Assembly: GCA_964412195.1 (NCBI GenBank)
Contig: CAYPNP010000001.1
Span: 1-64,000, forward strand
Reading direction: 5' to 3'
DNA length: 64,000 nucleotides
Origin: CAYPNP01 sp964412195
GTDB lineage: Bacteria > Acidobacteriota > JAAYUB01
Positions 49,416-58,147 of this stretch are shown here, in pieces. Position 1 is the first letter of the stretch. Every line of letters starts with the position of its first letter. A model generated the notes under the pieces. That model was not told the DNA's origin. It made no database searches and saw only the letters and a list, made by a program, of their open reading frames with translations. The translations under genes and the position numbers were made by a program.

Positions 49416-50660
49416 TCACCGCGTGAGGGGTTGCGCCTCGCGGTCGGTGGCGAAGTAGCCCTGGCGGCAAAGGACCCGGACGCCGGGCCGGAGCGCCTCC
49501 ACCCGGATCCGGTGGTAGCGGCCGTCCCAACGGATCCGGTCCGGGCAGTACCCCAGCAGATAGGCCGAGCGGGTCAGGCGGTCTAGGCGGGCCAGCGCCT
49601 CGGAGACGCCCGCATGGATTGAGGCCTGGCCGCCCGTCCACTCGGCCAGCTGCTCCAGGCTGGCGGGGGACTGCAGCTGGTCGCGGTCGGTCAGGACCAG
49701 CGCCCCGCCCGGCGGCGCTCCGCGGGAACCCGCCGGATTGTCCAGGGGATTGCGGGAAAAACCGCTGCCGAGGCCGCCGGTCTGGAACGGGAAAACGGCG
49801 ACGCGGGCGTCGTTGGCGAGGTTGGCCAGCCCTCGCACCAGCGCCAGCCGGGGCAGGACCAGGCCCTGGTCGGAGAAGTAGAGCAGGCCCCGCGGCTCCG
49901 GCTGGTCCCGCAGGAGCCCAATCGCCTTGGCCAGCTCGTGGACGCCGCCCCCCTCCGGGACCCAGCAGCGGGAGGCCGGCACGTCGGGACCGGCGAACAG
50001 CGCGTCCACCGCCGCCCGGATGCCCGGCGGCGCCGCCAGCCCCTGCGCCCGGAAGAGGCCGCGGCGCTCGGCCTGCTGCCAGTAGTAGGTCTCGATCTCG
50101 GACCGGCCGCGGCGGTACCGCTCCAGCAGGTTGACCACCTGGTCGTGGCGGGCGGTGAACTCGGTCACCCGGTCGAAGAACATCACCGCCACGCAGTCCG
50201 CCGGCCCCAGGTTTTCCCTCAGGAAATGCTCCAGCGCGTCCACCGCGCCGAAGGGATCTTCCGCTCCCCCGAAACCCAGAAGGATCAGGAAGCTGCGCCC
50301 GGCGGGGAGAGCCGCCGCCCTGGACGGTTCCCGAAGCCCCGCTCCGGCGGCAGGGACCGCCGGCGCCGGCGGGATCGTCTCGCGCATCAGGGCGAGGATC
50401 GTCTGGGGCCGGCCGTCGTCGTAGAGCCGGAAGTCCGCGGCGGTCAGGCCGGCCACCGGTTCCCCGTCGGGCCCGGTGGCGTAGACCCGGACGGGGACCA
50501 TCCGGACTTCCGCCCGGATCATCCGGCCGTCTGCGGCCTTCTCCTCGGGCGGGAAGTCCGGCCGGACCGAGGCCGCCAGGAAGAGGAAAGCCAGCAGCGC
50601 CAGGCTGACAGGTCCGGCCATCCGCATGGCCCGACTTGGGATTGGTTTGCTCCGTCTCAT
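49416..50660 (-). CDS. Secreted VWFA-related protein of the acidobacterial type
   Basis: The 414-residue exported protein has a signal/anchor (about 14-33). The short N-terminal beta-domain reads VRMVPVRVYATGPDGEPVAGLTAADFRLYDDGRPQ in two adjacent parts, typical of the acidobacterial VWFA-related family. The VWFA-like domain spans about 95-390. The metal-ion-dependent adhesion motif is weak: I see FLILLGFGGAEDP where DxSxS would be expected. The C-terminus has YLLGYCPDRIRWDGRYHRIRV, also typical of the family. The start ATG 50660 has GGAG 6 bp upstream; ATG 50627 is possible. The function is unknown, and its presence helps with taxonomic placement. Confidence 0.8.
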   Translation of the reverse strand: MRRSKPIPSRAMRMAGPVSLALLAFLFLAASVRPDFPPEEKAADGRMIRAEVRMVPVRVYATGPDGEPVAGLTAADFRLYDDGRPQTILALMRETIPPAPAVPAAGAGLREPSRAAALPAGRSFLILLGFGGAEDPFGAVDALEHFLRENLGPADCVAVMFFDRVTEFTARHDQVVNLLERYRRGRSEIETYYWQQAERRGLFRAQGLAAPPGIRAAVDALFAGPDVPASRCWVPEGGGVHELAKAIGLLRDQPEPRGLLYFSDQGLVLPRLALVRGLANLANDARVAVFPFQTGGLGSGFSRNPLDNPAGSRGAPPGGALVLTDRDQLQSPASLEQLAEWTGGQASIHAGVSEALARLDRLTRSAYLLGYCPDRIRWDGRYHRIRVEALRPGVRVLCRQGYFATDREAQPLTR

Positions 50661-50858
50661 CGCCGGCTCCGCCTGGGCGGGTCGGGGGATGCCCGCCACG
50701 CGCATGATACCACCGCCCGGCCGGTTTCGGACCGCGGGACCGCTCCGGAGGATCCCGCTTCGCACATTCCCGCTCCGCGATCTCCAATTGCCGGGGGGAA
50801 TTTCCGGCATCCGGCCGTCAAACGAAATATCATCCTCTTCGGTATTGGAGGCAAAGTA

Positions 50859-53093
50859 ATGAACGGATTCCCCGCACTCAAAACGCATCGGCTCGTGTCC
50901 CGGGCCGTCCGGCTGGCGATCCTGGTGTCTCTCGCCGCCTCGCTGGCCGCCTCGGCGGCCGCCGGCACCGACGTGTGGTGCACCCACGTCACGGCCGCAG
51001 CCGGCTGGAAGACCAGCGTCTCGATCTACAACTCGGGCGCGACGGACCAGGGTTTCCTGTACAGCAAGTACAACGAGAACGGCGTTCTCCTGACCGGCCC
51101 CGTCCTGGGCGTGGCGGCCGCCCGTTCCTGGACGCTGATGTCCCCCGCGTCCCTGCAGTACGAGGGTTCGCTCCACCTCTGGGGGGACGGCAACCTGCTG
51201 GTGAAAGTCAATTACCAGTTCGGCGACTCCCCCAGCGTGTGCGAGTTCAACCTCGACGGGGAGATGCGAACGCGGTGGGTGCTGCCCAACACGGCCCGGA
51301 CGTGGATGGAGTATACCGGCCTGTCGATCTTCAGCGTCGCCGGAGCGTACCAGGAAATCCGGGCCGAGGCGTGGAAGAACGGGCAGAAGGTGGCCACCAC
51401 GGACGTGTCTTTCCCCGAGGCGCGGCAGAAGTACGTGAGGCTGTCCAACCAGGTATGGACGGGCGTCGACTACGACGATTTCGACACCGTCGTGGTCTCC
51501 AGCGCCACGCCCTTCCCCGCCCCGCTGAGCATCACCGGCAACGGCGCCCAGGACCGGCACCTCTTCTTCGCCGCACTGCCGGAGCCCGGCGCCGCAGGCC
51601 AGACCGACGCCTGGGTCGGCCACGTGACGGCGGCCGCCGGGTGGCACACCCGCGTCCAAGTGTACAACGCCGGCTCCTCCTCCGTCGGCTACAAGTACTA
51701 CCGCTACGACGAAAACGGGGCGCCCGTCGGATCGTACCACGCCGCCACTGTGCCCGCCCGTTCGTGGGAGGAGATCCCCTCCGCCGACCTCGATTACGAG
51801 GGCTCGCTCCGCGTGCTTTCGGCTTTCGAGCTGCTGGTCAAGCTCTCCTACCAGTACATGGACACCCCCAGCATGTGCGAGTTCTACCTCACGGGCGACC
51901 AGCACGCCCTCTACACCCTGCCCAATTCCGCCCGGTCGTGGATGGACTGGACGGGGCTGGCCCTGCTCAATCCCTCCCCCGACCCAGTCGATGTGGACCT
52001 GGTCGCCTTCAAGAACGGCAGCACCGTGGGGGTGAACTCCCTCAGCCTGGCGCCGGGCGGCAAGTACGTCCGCCTCTCCAACGGCATCTGGGACGGCGTC
52101 GACTACGCGGATTTCGACACCATCCAGATCCTGAGCGCCGCCCCCCTGCCGGCCCCCATCAGCATCACCGGCAACGACGCGCAGGATCGCCACCTGTTCT
52201 TCGCCGGCCGGCAGCGCCCGCCCAACGACACCGGCGACGTCGTCGACGTCGACGCCGACCTGGGCGTCCTGCGCTTCGTTCGGCAGGGACAATTCACCCA
52301 GGGTTCCGGCATCATGGAGGCCTGCCGGGAGTCGGATGAGCCCCAGTTCGATCACCGCCTGACCCGGGACCTCGCCGTCATGGACACCGAGGTCACCCGG
52401 GAGATGTGGGCGGCGCTGAAGGCGGTGCAGCCGTCGCTTCCCGACGATCCCAGCAGCGTCTGGCTGATCCCCGGCGCCAACCTGCCGGTCAACAAGGCGA
52501 GCTGGCACCAGGCGGTCCTCTTCGCCAACCTGCTGTCGGAGGCCCGCGGCCTGCCGCCGTGCTACTTCAAGGACGCGTGGCACCTCATCCCCGTGGATTC
52601 CACCAACTACACCTCCGGGAACTTCTATTGCGACTTCGACGCCGACGGCTACCGGCTGCCCACCGAGGGGGAGTGGGAATACGTCTGCCGATCCGGCACC
52701 GAGAGCGCGTTCAACGTTCTCTCCGGCGGGTACAACCTGTCCAACTGCGGCCAGGCCTCCACCCCGGGCTTGTATCCCGGCCTGGACGCGGTGGCGTGGT
52801 TCGAAGCCACCGCCGACGGCCGGACCCACCCGGTCGGCGGCAAGGACGGGTCCCCCTGGATGCTCTATGACCTGCACGGGAACGTCTACGAGTGGTGCTG
52901 GGACCTCTACGCCGCCTACCCGACGACCGGCCAGCTCGACTACGCCAACTCGGACAGCGGCACCACCCGGGTGCTCCGCGGCGGGAGCTGGGATTCCCCA
53001 GCGCGCCACCTCCGCTCGGCGGCCCGCGCCAGCAACCTCCCCACGGCCCAGCTCAACATCAACGGGTTCCGGCTGGTCCGGACGATCCCCTGA
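50859..53093 (+). CDS. Secreted protein with two N-terminal repeats and a formylglycine-enzyme-like (SUMF1) domain
   Basis: ATG 50859 follows TTGGAGG. The 744-residue product has a signal peptide (about 16-35) and two tandem ~205-residue repeats. They begin TDVWCTHVTAAAGW (36) and TDAWVGHVTAAAGW (about 248), and both end near GNGAQDRHLFFA/GNDAQDRHLFFA. The C-terminal ~280 residues are an FGE-sulfatase/SUMF1 fold: MDTEVTREMW, RLPTEGEWEYVCRSG, WMLYDLHGNVYEWCWD, RVLRGGSWDSPARHLRSAAR. The catalytic cysteines of true formylglycine-generating enzymes, normally just after the RGGS motif, are absent. It is therefore more likely a non-catalytic binding domain. The tandem repeats are of an unrecognised type. 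Confidence 0.85.
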   Translation: MNGFPALKTHRLVSRAVRLAILVSLAASLAASAAAGTDVWCTHVTAAAGWKTSVSIYNSGATDQGFLYSKYNENGVLLTGPVLGVAAARSWTLMSPASLQYEGSLHLWGDGNLLVKVNYQFGDSPSVCEFNLDGEMRTRWVLPNTARTWMEYTGLSIFSVAGAYQEIRAEAWKNGQKVATTDVSFPEARQKYVRLSNQVWTGVDYDDFDTVVVSSATPFPAPLSITGNGAQDRHLFFAALPEPGAAGQTDAWVGHVTAAAGWHTRVQVYNAGSSSVGYKYYRYDENGAPVGSYHAATVPARSWEEIPSADLDYEGSLRVLSAFELLVKLSYQYMDTPSMCEFYLTGDQHALYTLPNSARSWMDWTGLALLNPSPDPVDVDLVAFKNGSTVGVNSLSLAPGGKYVRLSNGIWDGVDYADFDTIQILSAAPLPAPISITGNDAQDRHLFFAGRQRPPNDTGDVVDVDADLGVLRFVRQGQFTQGSGIMEACRESDEPQFDHRLTRDLAVMDTEVTREMWAALKAVQPSLPDDPSSVWLIPGANLPVNKASWHQAVLFANLLSEARGLPPCYFKDAWHLIPVDSTNYTSGNFYCDFDADGYRLPTEGEWEYVCRSGTESAFNVLSGGYNLSNCGQASTPGLYPGLDAVAWFEATADGRTHPVGGKDGSPWMLYDLHGNVYEWCWDLYAAYPTTGQLDYANSDSGTTRVLRGGSWDSPARHLRSAARASNLPTAQLNINGFRLVRTIP

Positions 53094-53139
53094 TCCGGTC
53101 GGTGAGCGCGCCCGTCATCGGTCCGGTTGAAATTTCCCG

Positions 53140-53164
53140 CCACGGAGGCACGGAGAACACGGAG
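53140..53164. repeat. CACGGAGGCACGGAG dispersed repeat in the 339-bp spacer
   Basis: One copy of a CCACGGAGGCACGGAGAACA-type unit lies here. Relatives occur at 54485-54517, 54628-54660 and 60443-60464. The spacer 53094-53432 also holds a terminator and a promoter but no gene. Confidence 0.6.
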
Positions 53165-53209
53165 CCAGCCTCAGGGGCATCGGACATCCGAAATTTCATC
53201 CGCCGCTTT

Positions 53210-53241
53210 CCCGATCCCGCCCCGCGCGGGATCGGGATTTT
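53210..53241 (+). terminator. Rho-independent terminator of the FGE-like gene
   Basis: An 11-bp perfect stem, CCCGATCCCGC/GCGGGATCGGG, with a 5-base loop (53210-53236) is followed by ATTTTG. It lies 117 bp after the stop of the FGE-like gene. Confidence 0.65.
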
Positions 53242-53354
53242 GCTTCAATGGACAATAGAAGCGGCACGGATGCAATGACAGATGGACCGTTCGGCAGCTT
53301 CCCCGCTCAGTGTGGTTCTCCGGCAAGTGGTCGGCCCGTCCGGCCATTTTTCCG

Positions 53355-53383
53355 TTGACGGAATCGTGAATCACGGGGAAAAT
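53355..53383 (+). promoter_or_regulatory. Sigma-70-like promoter of the small beta-helix gene
   Basis: TTGACG (53355-53360) and GAAAAT (53378-53383) have a 17-bp spacer, about 50 bp upstream of the start at 53433. Confidence 0.45.
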
Positions 53384-53432
53384 CAATTCAACGGTCATGA
53401 ATCCTGCCGACTGAAAAGCACTGGAGGTGCCC

Positions 53433-54464
53433 ATGAAGAGCTGTTTGCTTGCCCTGGCCCTGCTGCTGTGCCAGGCGCCCGCCCAGGGGGGCAATCGGGC
53501 CGACGTCAACGCCGACCAGGTGGTCAACGCCGCCGACACGGTCCTGCTGGCCAACATCGTCGCCGGCAACCTGGACGTGGCCAACTACGAGCTGGAGACC
53601 GTGGTGGTGGTGGCGCCGCAGGGGGGCGACTTCACCGACCCGGCCGATGCCGCCGATTGGGTACAGACCCAATCCCCCGGCCCGACCCACCGGTTCGTCA
53701 TTCTGGTGACGCCCGGCGAATACAGCGTCAATCATGCGATCATCCTGATCAGCTACACAACCCTGCAGGGGTATGGCAGCCGGGCCAGCCGGATCATCGG
53801 CAACCTCATGGACGCACCCGCCCTGGTCCGCATCATGAACGCCGACCAAGCGGCCATCCGGGATTTGGGGGCGACCGTCGTTGACAACCAGATGGAACTT
53901 TCCACCACGGTGGTTGAAATCATCAACAGCACCGGTTGTTTGCTGGAGGGTCTCGAACTCTTGGCCGACAACGCGAGTGGGCACGATCGCTGGCTGAGCG
54001 CCACCAATTCTTCCGGGGACTGTCGGAATCTGGAAATGATTCACGGCACCCACGGCGATTTCACTGATGAGGGCATCCTCCTGGCAGGATCCCAATTCAA
54101 CTTCGACCACCTTCAAGTCAAGCTGACCGGATCCAAGAGCTCCGAAATCGTCGGCCTGCACCTGACGGGCTCCATGGGGGTGATCCTGCGCGATTGCCGG
54201 ATTTCCGTGACAAATTCAGCGTACGGATACGGCGCCACCACCGTGAAGGTGCAGTCTCCGCAGAGCTATGCCGGATTCAAGGACTGCAGCCTGCAGGCCG
54301 TGTCGAGCTCGCCCGCCGGCATGAATAATTTTTACTTCGTCTCCGACTCGACCACCCACACCGTCCGATTCTTCCAGTGCCAGTTGGACGGGAACGCCAA
54401 CCTCGGCGGGGCTGATGTGGTCCGGTTCGGCTGCAGCACCTCCCTCGGCGTCGCGGTCCCCTGA
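53433..54464 (+). CDS. Secreted small beta-helix protein with N-terminal half-dockerin
   Basis: ATG 53433 is chosen because CTGGAGG lies 6 bp upstream; a GTG 6 bp earlier overlaps that site. The 343-residue product has a signal peptide (about 1-21). A dockerin-like calcium loop and helix at the N-terminus (RADVNADQVVNAADTVLLAN) is a single repeat, half a normal dockerin. The rest (about 60-340) looks like a right-handed beta-helix with GYGSRASRIIGN and repeated short hydrophobic rungs. The N-terminal placement and single repeat distinguish it from the C-terminal full dockerins elsewhere in the window. The ligand is unknown. Confidence 0.75.
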   Translation: MKSCLLALALLLCQAPAQGGNRADVNADQVVNAADTVLLANIVAGNLDVANYELETVVVVAPQGGDFTDPADAADWVQTQSPGPTHRFVILVTPGEYSVNHAIILISYTTLQGYGSRASRIIGNLMDAPALVRIMNADQAAIRDLGATVVDNQMELSTTVVEIINSTGCLLEGLELLADNASGHDRWLSATNSSGDCRNLEMIHGTHGDFTDEGILLAGSQFNFDHLQVKLTGSKSSEIVGLHLTGSMGVILRDCRISVTNSAYGYGATTVKVQSPQSYAGFKDCSLQAVSSSPAGMNNFYFVSDSTTHTVRFFQCQLDGNANLGGADVVRFGCSTSLGVAVP

Positions 54465-54484
54465 GGGAAAACCGGAGGCCGATC

Positions 54485-54660
54485 ACCACAGAGGCACGGA
54501 GCACACGGAGCGATCCATTTGCCATTGGTCATTTGACATTTTTCATTTGTCATTTTTCCAATCCATCGGAACAGAAGGATTGGGGTTTGAAATGAACAAT
54601 GCCAAATGACCAATCTCAAATGACAATTGGATCGCTCCGTGTGCTCCGTGCCTCTGTGGT
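54485..54660. repeat. Large inverted repeat with perfect 33-bp arms between convergent genes
   Basis: The left arm 54485-54517 and right arm 54628-54660 are exact reverse complements (33 of 33; arm core CACAGAGGCACGGAGCACAC). Inside them, about 54519-54557 has CATTTGCCATTGGTCATTTG-like units, and about 54590-54627 has AATGCCAAATGACC-like units that also pair in part. The element fills the gap between the beta-helix gene and hisD, and may terminate both. Confidence 0.85.
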
Positions 54661-54670
54661 GAATTCCCCC

Positions 54671-55945
54671 TCACCCGCTGGTTTTCAGGCGCAGCCGCGC
54701 GGCGGCGGCGTGGGCCGGCAGTCCCTCGGCGTCGGCCATGGCCGCGGCCTGCTCCGCCAGCGCCGGCAGGCCCGCCGGGGACACCCGCTGCCAGGTCAGG
54801 ATCCGCAGGAAGGTGCCCACCCAGACTCCGCCGGTGAAGCGCGCCGCACCGCCGGTAGGCAGGATGTGGTTGGTGCCGGAGCCGTAGTCGCCGAACACCT
54901 CCGCCGAGTTGGGCCCCACGAAGAGCGCTCCGTACGAGTGCAGGCGTTCCGCCAGCGCCTCCGCCCGCGGGCCGATCAGCTCGAGGTGCTCCGGGGCGAG
55001 GGCGTCCGCCAGGGCCAGCGCCTCGCCCTCCCCGGCCGCCACCAGGGCGAAGCCGTTGGCCAGGCTCCGGCGGGCCGGGCTGTCCGGCGGCAGCTCCGCC
55101 AGCAGGCGCCGGACGGCGGCGTTCACGGCTTCCGGCAGCTCGGGGTCGAGGCTGGCCAGCACCGGCACGGCGTCGGGATCGTGCTCGGCCTGGGCCAGCA
55201 GGTCGGCCGCCACCAGCGCCGGGTTGGCCGTCCGGTCGGCGATGACCAGCAGCTCCGAGGGCCCGGCCGGGAAGTCGATCCCCACGTCGCCGTAGAGCAG
55301 CCGCTTGGCCCCGGTGACGAAGCGGTTGCCCGGCCCCACCACCAGGTCCGCCCGGGGCAGTCCGGCCAGACCCCAGGCCGCCGCCGCCACGCCGTGGGCG
55401 CCACCCAGGTTGAAGACCCGGTCCGCGCCCGCCAGCCCCGCCGCCGCCACCGTCACCGGGTGGATGCGCGGGCTGAGAACGGCCACCTCCGCCACGCCGG
55501 CGACCCGCGCCGGCACGACGCCCATGATCACCGAGGACGGCAGCGGGTACCGGCCTCCGGGGGCGTAGCAGGCCGCCCGCCGGACCGGCATCACCCGGTG
55601 CCCCACGGCCACGCCTTCGTAGTCCACCACCAGGTCGGAGAACATCTCCCGCTGCCCCTCGGCGAACTTCCGCACCTGCCGGATGACCTTCTCCAGCTGC
55701 CCCCGCAGGGCCGGGTCCAGCTCCGCCACAGCCCGGCGGACCTCCGCCCGCGGCACCTCGAAGTCCGGGCCGCCGAAGCCGTCCAGCTTCTCCGCCCAGC
55801 GGCGCACCGCGGCGGCGCCCTCGTTCCGGATCTCCTCCAGGATCGCCGGAACCTCCGGCGGCATGGGGGGCGCCCGCCGCTCGGACCGCGCCAGCGCCTC
55901 CTCCATCCCCACCACGGCCAGCCCCACTGTCGTTTTGTCTTTCAT
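54671..55945 (-). CDS. hisD: Histidinol dehydrogenase
   Basis: The 424-residue enzyme oxidises L-histidinol to L-histidine, the last two steps of the pathway, in the cytoplasm with NAD and zinc. Family motifs are present: GGRYPLPSSVIMGVVPA, VGPGNRFVTGAKR, DFPAGPSELLVIAD, AEHDPDA and the catalytic region VFGDYGSGTNHILPTGG. The length is normal. It is the last gene of the histidine operon, separated from hisA/IE by 137 bp of repeat-bearing DNA. Confidence 0.95.
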   Translation of the reverse strand: MKDKTTVGLAVVGMEEALARSERRAPPMPPEVPAILEEIRNEGAAAVRRWAEKLDGFGGPDFEVPRAEVRRAVAELDPALRGQLEKVIRQVRKFAEGQREMFSDLVVDYEGVAVGHRVMPVRRAACYAPGGRYPLPSSVIMGVVPARVAGVAEVAVLSPRIHPVTVAAAGLAGADRVFNLGGAHGVAAAAWGLAGLPRADLVVGPGNRFVTGAKRLLYGDVGIDFPAGPSELLVIADRTANPALVAADLLAQAEHDPDAVPVLASLDPELPEAVNAAVRRLLAELPPDSPARRSLANGFALVAAGEGEALALADALAPEHLELIGPRAEALAERLHSYGALFVGPNSAEVFGDYGSGTNHILPTGGAARFTGGVWVGTFLRILTWQRVSPAGLPALAEQAAAMADAEGLPAHAAAARLRLKTSG

Positions 55946-55996
55946 GCCTCACTCTCCCTGCATCACCCAGATTCCTTTGGCGGATGCGATCCGGGG

Positions 55997-56106
55997 AAAT
56001 TCAACGCAGATAGACGCACATGGATAATGATGTCTTATGATGAATCAGGTAAAAGGTTTCGATCATAACAGATCATAAAGAATCAGCGTAAATCAGCGTT
56101 GAATTC
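55997..56106. repeat. Dispersed repeat overlapping the 3' end of hisA/IE
   Basis: The element starts AAATTCAACGCAGAT and ends AATCAGCGTTGAATTC, so its ends are inverted repeats. A diverged relative is at 1478-1580. Its right part forms the last codons of hisA/IE (stop at 56083), and the neighbouring unit at 56131-56149 is also translated. Confidence 0.65.
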
Positions 56107-57399
56107 CCTGCTGCCGTCGGCGCTTGGCGTCCTTCGCGCCTTTGCGGTTAGATTCGGATTCCGGTCCCGGGGAACCGCGTGGCGCCTCTCCAGCTCGGCC
56201 GCCACCTGCCCCAGCTGGATGCCTCCGGCCGCCATCTGCGCCAGGAGGTGGTACAGCAGGTCGGCGCACTCCCAGACCAGGTCGCCGGGCCGCTCCCGCG
56301 CCTCGATGACCTCCTCCGTCTCCTCGCGGAGCTTGGCGTCCAGCAGGGCCGGCTCGGCCATCAGCCGGGCGGTGTAGCTGCCGGGGGGCGCGGCGGCGAG
56401 GCGGCCGGCGATCACCGCCTCCAGGTCGTCCAGCTGGAAATCCAGGGGGCCGAAGCAGGAGCCGGCGCCGGTGTGGCAGGCCGGGCCTGGGGAGTCCACC
56501 GTGAACAGCACCGCGTCGCGGTCGCAGTCGGCCCGCGCCCGCAGGAGCCGCTGGGTGTTCCCGCTGGTGGCGCCCTTCACCCAGACCTGGCCCCGGGACC
56601 GGGACCAGTACGTCCCCCGCCCCGTGGACAGCGCCTGCCGCAGGCTCTCCGGTGTCTGCCACGCCAGCATCCGCACCCGGCCGGCGGCGTCCTCCACCAC
56701 GCAGGGCAGGCGGCCGCCGCCCTTGTCGAAGTCGAGGCATTCCGCGAACGCTTCCGCCGGATCCAGGCGGCCGGTGTACAGGGCCATGCCGACCTGGGCG
56801 TCCAGGCCGAGCCGGTCGAGAGCCGCCACCTCCGCCGCCGAGGCGACCCCGCCGGCGTAGGTCAGCCCGCGGTCCGTGGCGGCGCGCAGCTCCCGCGCGG
56901 CGTCCCAGTCCACCCCGCCCAACCGTCCCTCCCGGTCCACCCGCGTCACGAGGAACCCGGCGCAGAGGGGCGACAGGCGGCGGATCCGCTCCAGGGGCAC
57001 CTCCCCTTCCTCCGCCTGCCAGCCGTGGCTCAGCAGCGTGCCGGCGCGGTGGTCCACCGCCACCAGCACCCGCTCCGGCGGCAGGCCGGCCAGCAGTTCT
57101 TCCGAGGCGGCCGTGCCCACGATCACCCGGCTGGCGCCGGCGCGCAACAGCTCCTCGGCCCGCCGGCGGTCCCGCACCCCGCCGCCCACCCGGCAGCGGG
57201 CCTCGCGGCAGAGCCGCTCCACCAGCGCCCGGTTGTCCCCCCGTCCCAGGGCGGCGTCGAGGTCGATGACCGCGATCTCGCCGAAGACCCGGAACCGCCG
57301 CGCCAGGCCGAGGACGTCGTCCACCTCCAGCACCTTCTCCCGGCCGCCCACCAGCTGGACCGCCTTGCCGCCCATCAAATCAATGCTCGGGATCAACAT
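56083..57399 (-). CDS. hisA/hisIE: Trifunctional histidine biosynthesis protein HisA-HisI-HisE
   Basis: The 438-residue fusion joins three enzymes. Residues ~1-228 are HisA, the ProFAR isomerase TIM barrel (IPSIDLMGGKAVQLVGG, RVGGGVRDRRRA, VIVGTAASEE). Residues ~232-335 are HisI, phosphoribosyl-AMP cyclohydrolase (YWSRSRGQVWVKGATSGNTQ and zinc-ligand motif GPACHTGAGSCFGPLD). Residues ~336-415 are HisE, phosphoribosyl-ATP pyrophosphatase (AKLREETEEVIEA, WECADLLYHLLA). HisIE fusions are common; the addition of HisA at the N-terminus is unusual. The last ~25 residues (LTAKARRTPSADG... onward) are encoded by dispersed repeat DNA. The start overlaps hisF by 20 bp. Confidence 0.93.
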   Translation of the reverse strand: MLIPSIDLMGGKAVQLVGGREKVLEVDDVLGLARRFRVFGEIAVIDLDAALGRGDNRALVERLCREARCRVGGGVRDRRRAEELLRAGASRVIVGTAASEELLAGLPPERVLVAVDHRAGTLLSHGWQAEEGEVPLERIRRLSPLCAGFLVTRVDREGRLGGVDWDAARELRAATDRGLTYAGGVASAAEVAALDRLGLDAQVGMALYTGRLDPAEAFAECLDFDKGGGRLPCVVEDAAGRVRMLAWQTPESLRQALSTGRGTYWSRSRGQVWVKGATSGNTQRLLRARADCDRDAVLFTVDSPGPACHTGAGSCFGPLDFQLDDLEAVIAGRLAAAPPGSYTARLMAEPALLDAKLREETEEVIEARERPGDLVWECADLLYHLLAQMAAGGIQLGQVAAELERRHAVPRDRNPNLTAKARRTPSADGSREFNADLR

Positions 57400-58147
57400 A
57401 CCGCACCTCGATGCCGTGATCTTGCAAGAAACGTTTCAATTCCGGGATCGACAGGACGCCGTCGTGAAACACCGACGCGGCCAGGACGGCGTCGGCCCCC
57501 GCCGACAGCGCCGCCACGGCGTGGGCCGGCTCGCCGAAGCCGCCCGAGGCGATCAGCGGCACGCGGCACGCTGGCGCCACCGCCCGGAGCAGCTCCAGGT
57601 CGAAGCCGGCCTGCCCGCCGTCCCGGTCCATGGAGGTCAGGAGCACCTCGCCGGCGCCGCGGTCCTGGCCCTCGCGCACCCAGTCCACGGCGTCCCGGTC
57701 CGTGAGCGTCCGACCCGCGTCCACGGCCACCCGGAAGCCGGCGGGGGTGCGGCGGGCGTCCACCGCCAGGACCACGCACTGCCGGCCGAAGCGGCCGGCC
57801 AGCTCCTCCAGCAGCCCCGGCCGGCGCACCGCCGCGGAGTTGACCGCCACCTTGTCGCAGCCGGCCAGCAGCAGGTCGCGGGCGTTCTCCCGGCAGCGCA
57901 CGCCGCCGCCCACGGTGAAGGGGATGAAGACCTCCCGGGCCGCCCGCTCGACCAGGCGCAGGGCGGTGCGGCGGCCCTCCACGCCGGCGGTGATGTCGAG
58001 AAACACCAGCTCGTCGGCGCCCTCTTCCGCGTATCGGCGGGCCAGCGCCACCGGATCGCCGCTGTCCCGCAGGTTCCGGAACCGGACGCCCTTGACCACT
58101 CGGCCGCCGGCCACGTCCAGGCAGGGAATGACGCGCTTCAGGACCAT
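57380..58147 (-). CDS. hisF: Imidazole glycerol phosphate synthase cyclase subunit
   Basis: The 255-residue TIM-barrel enzyme carries catalytic D11 (IPCLDVAGGRVVKG) and D130 (VVLAVDARRT), with LVFLDITAG and LIASGGFGEP phosphate-binding loops. It forms the IGP synthase complex with HisH, using ammonia from glutamine to make IGP and AICAR. The start ATG 58147 overlaps the 3' end of hisH by 10 bp. Confidence 0.96.
   Translation of the reverse strand: MVLKRVIPCLDVAGGRVVKGVRFRNLRDSGDPVALARRYAEEGADELVFLDITAGVEGRRTALRLVERAAREVFIPFTVGGGVRCRENARDLLLAGCDKVAVNSAAVRRPGLLEELAGRFGRQCVVLAVDARRTPAGFRVAVDAGRTLTDRDAVDWVREGQDRGAGEVLLTSMDRDGGQAGFDLELLRAVAPACRVPLIASGGFGEPAHAVAALSAGADAVLAASVFHDGVLSIPELKRFLQDHGIEVRYVDPEH

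Noticed and set aside
50859..53093. A true formylglycine-generating enzyme
   Set aside because: The catalytic cysteines are missing and no sulfatase gene is nearby.
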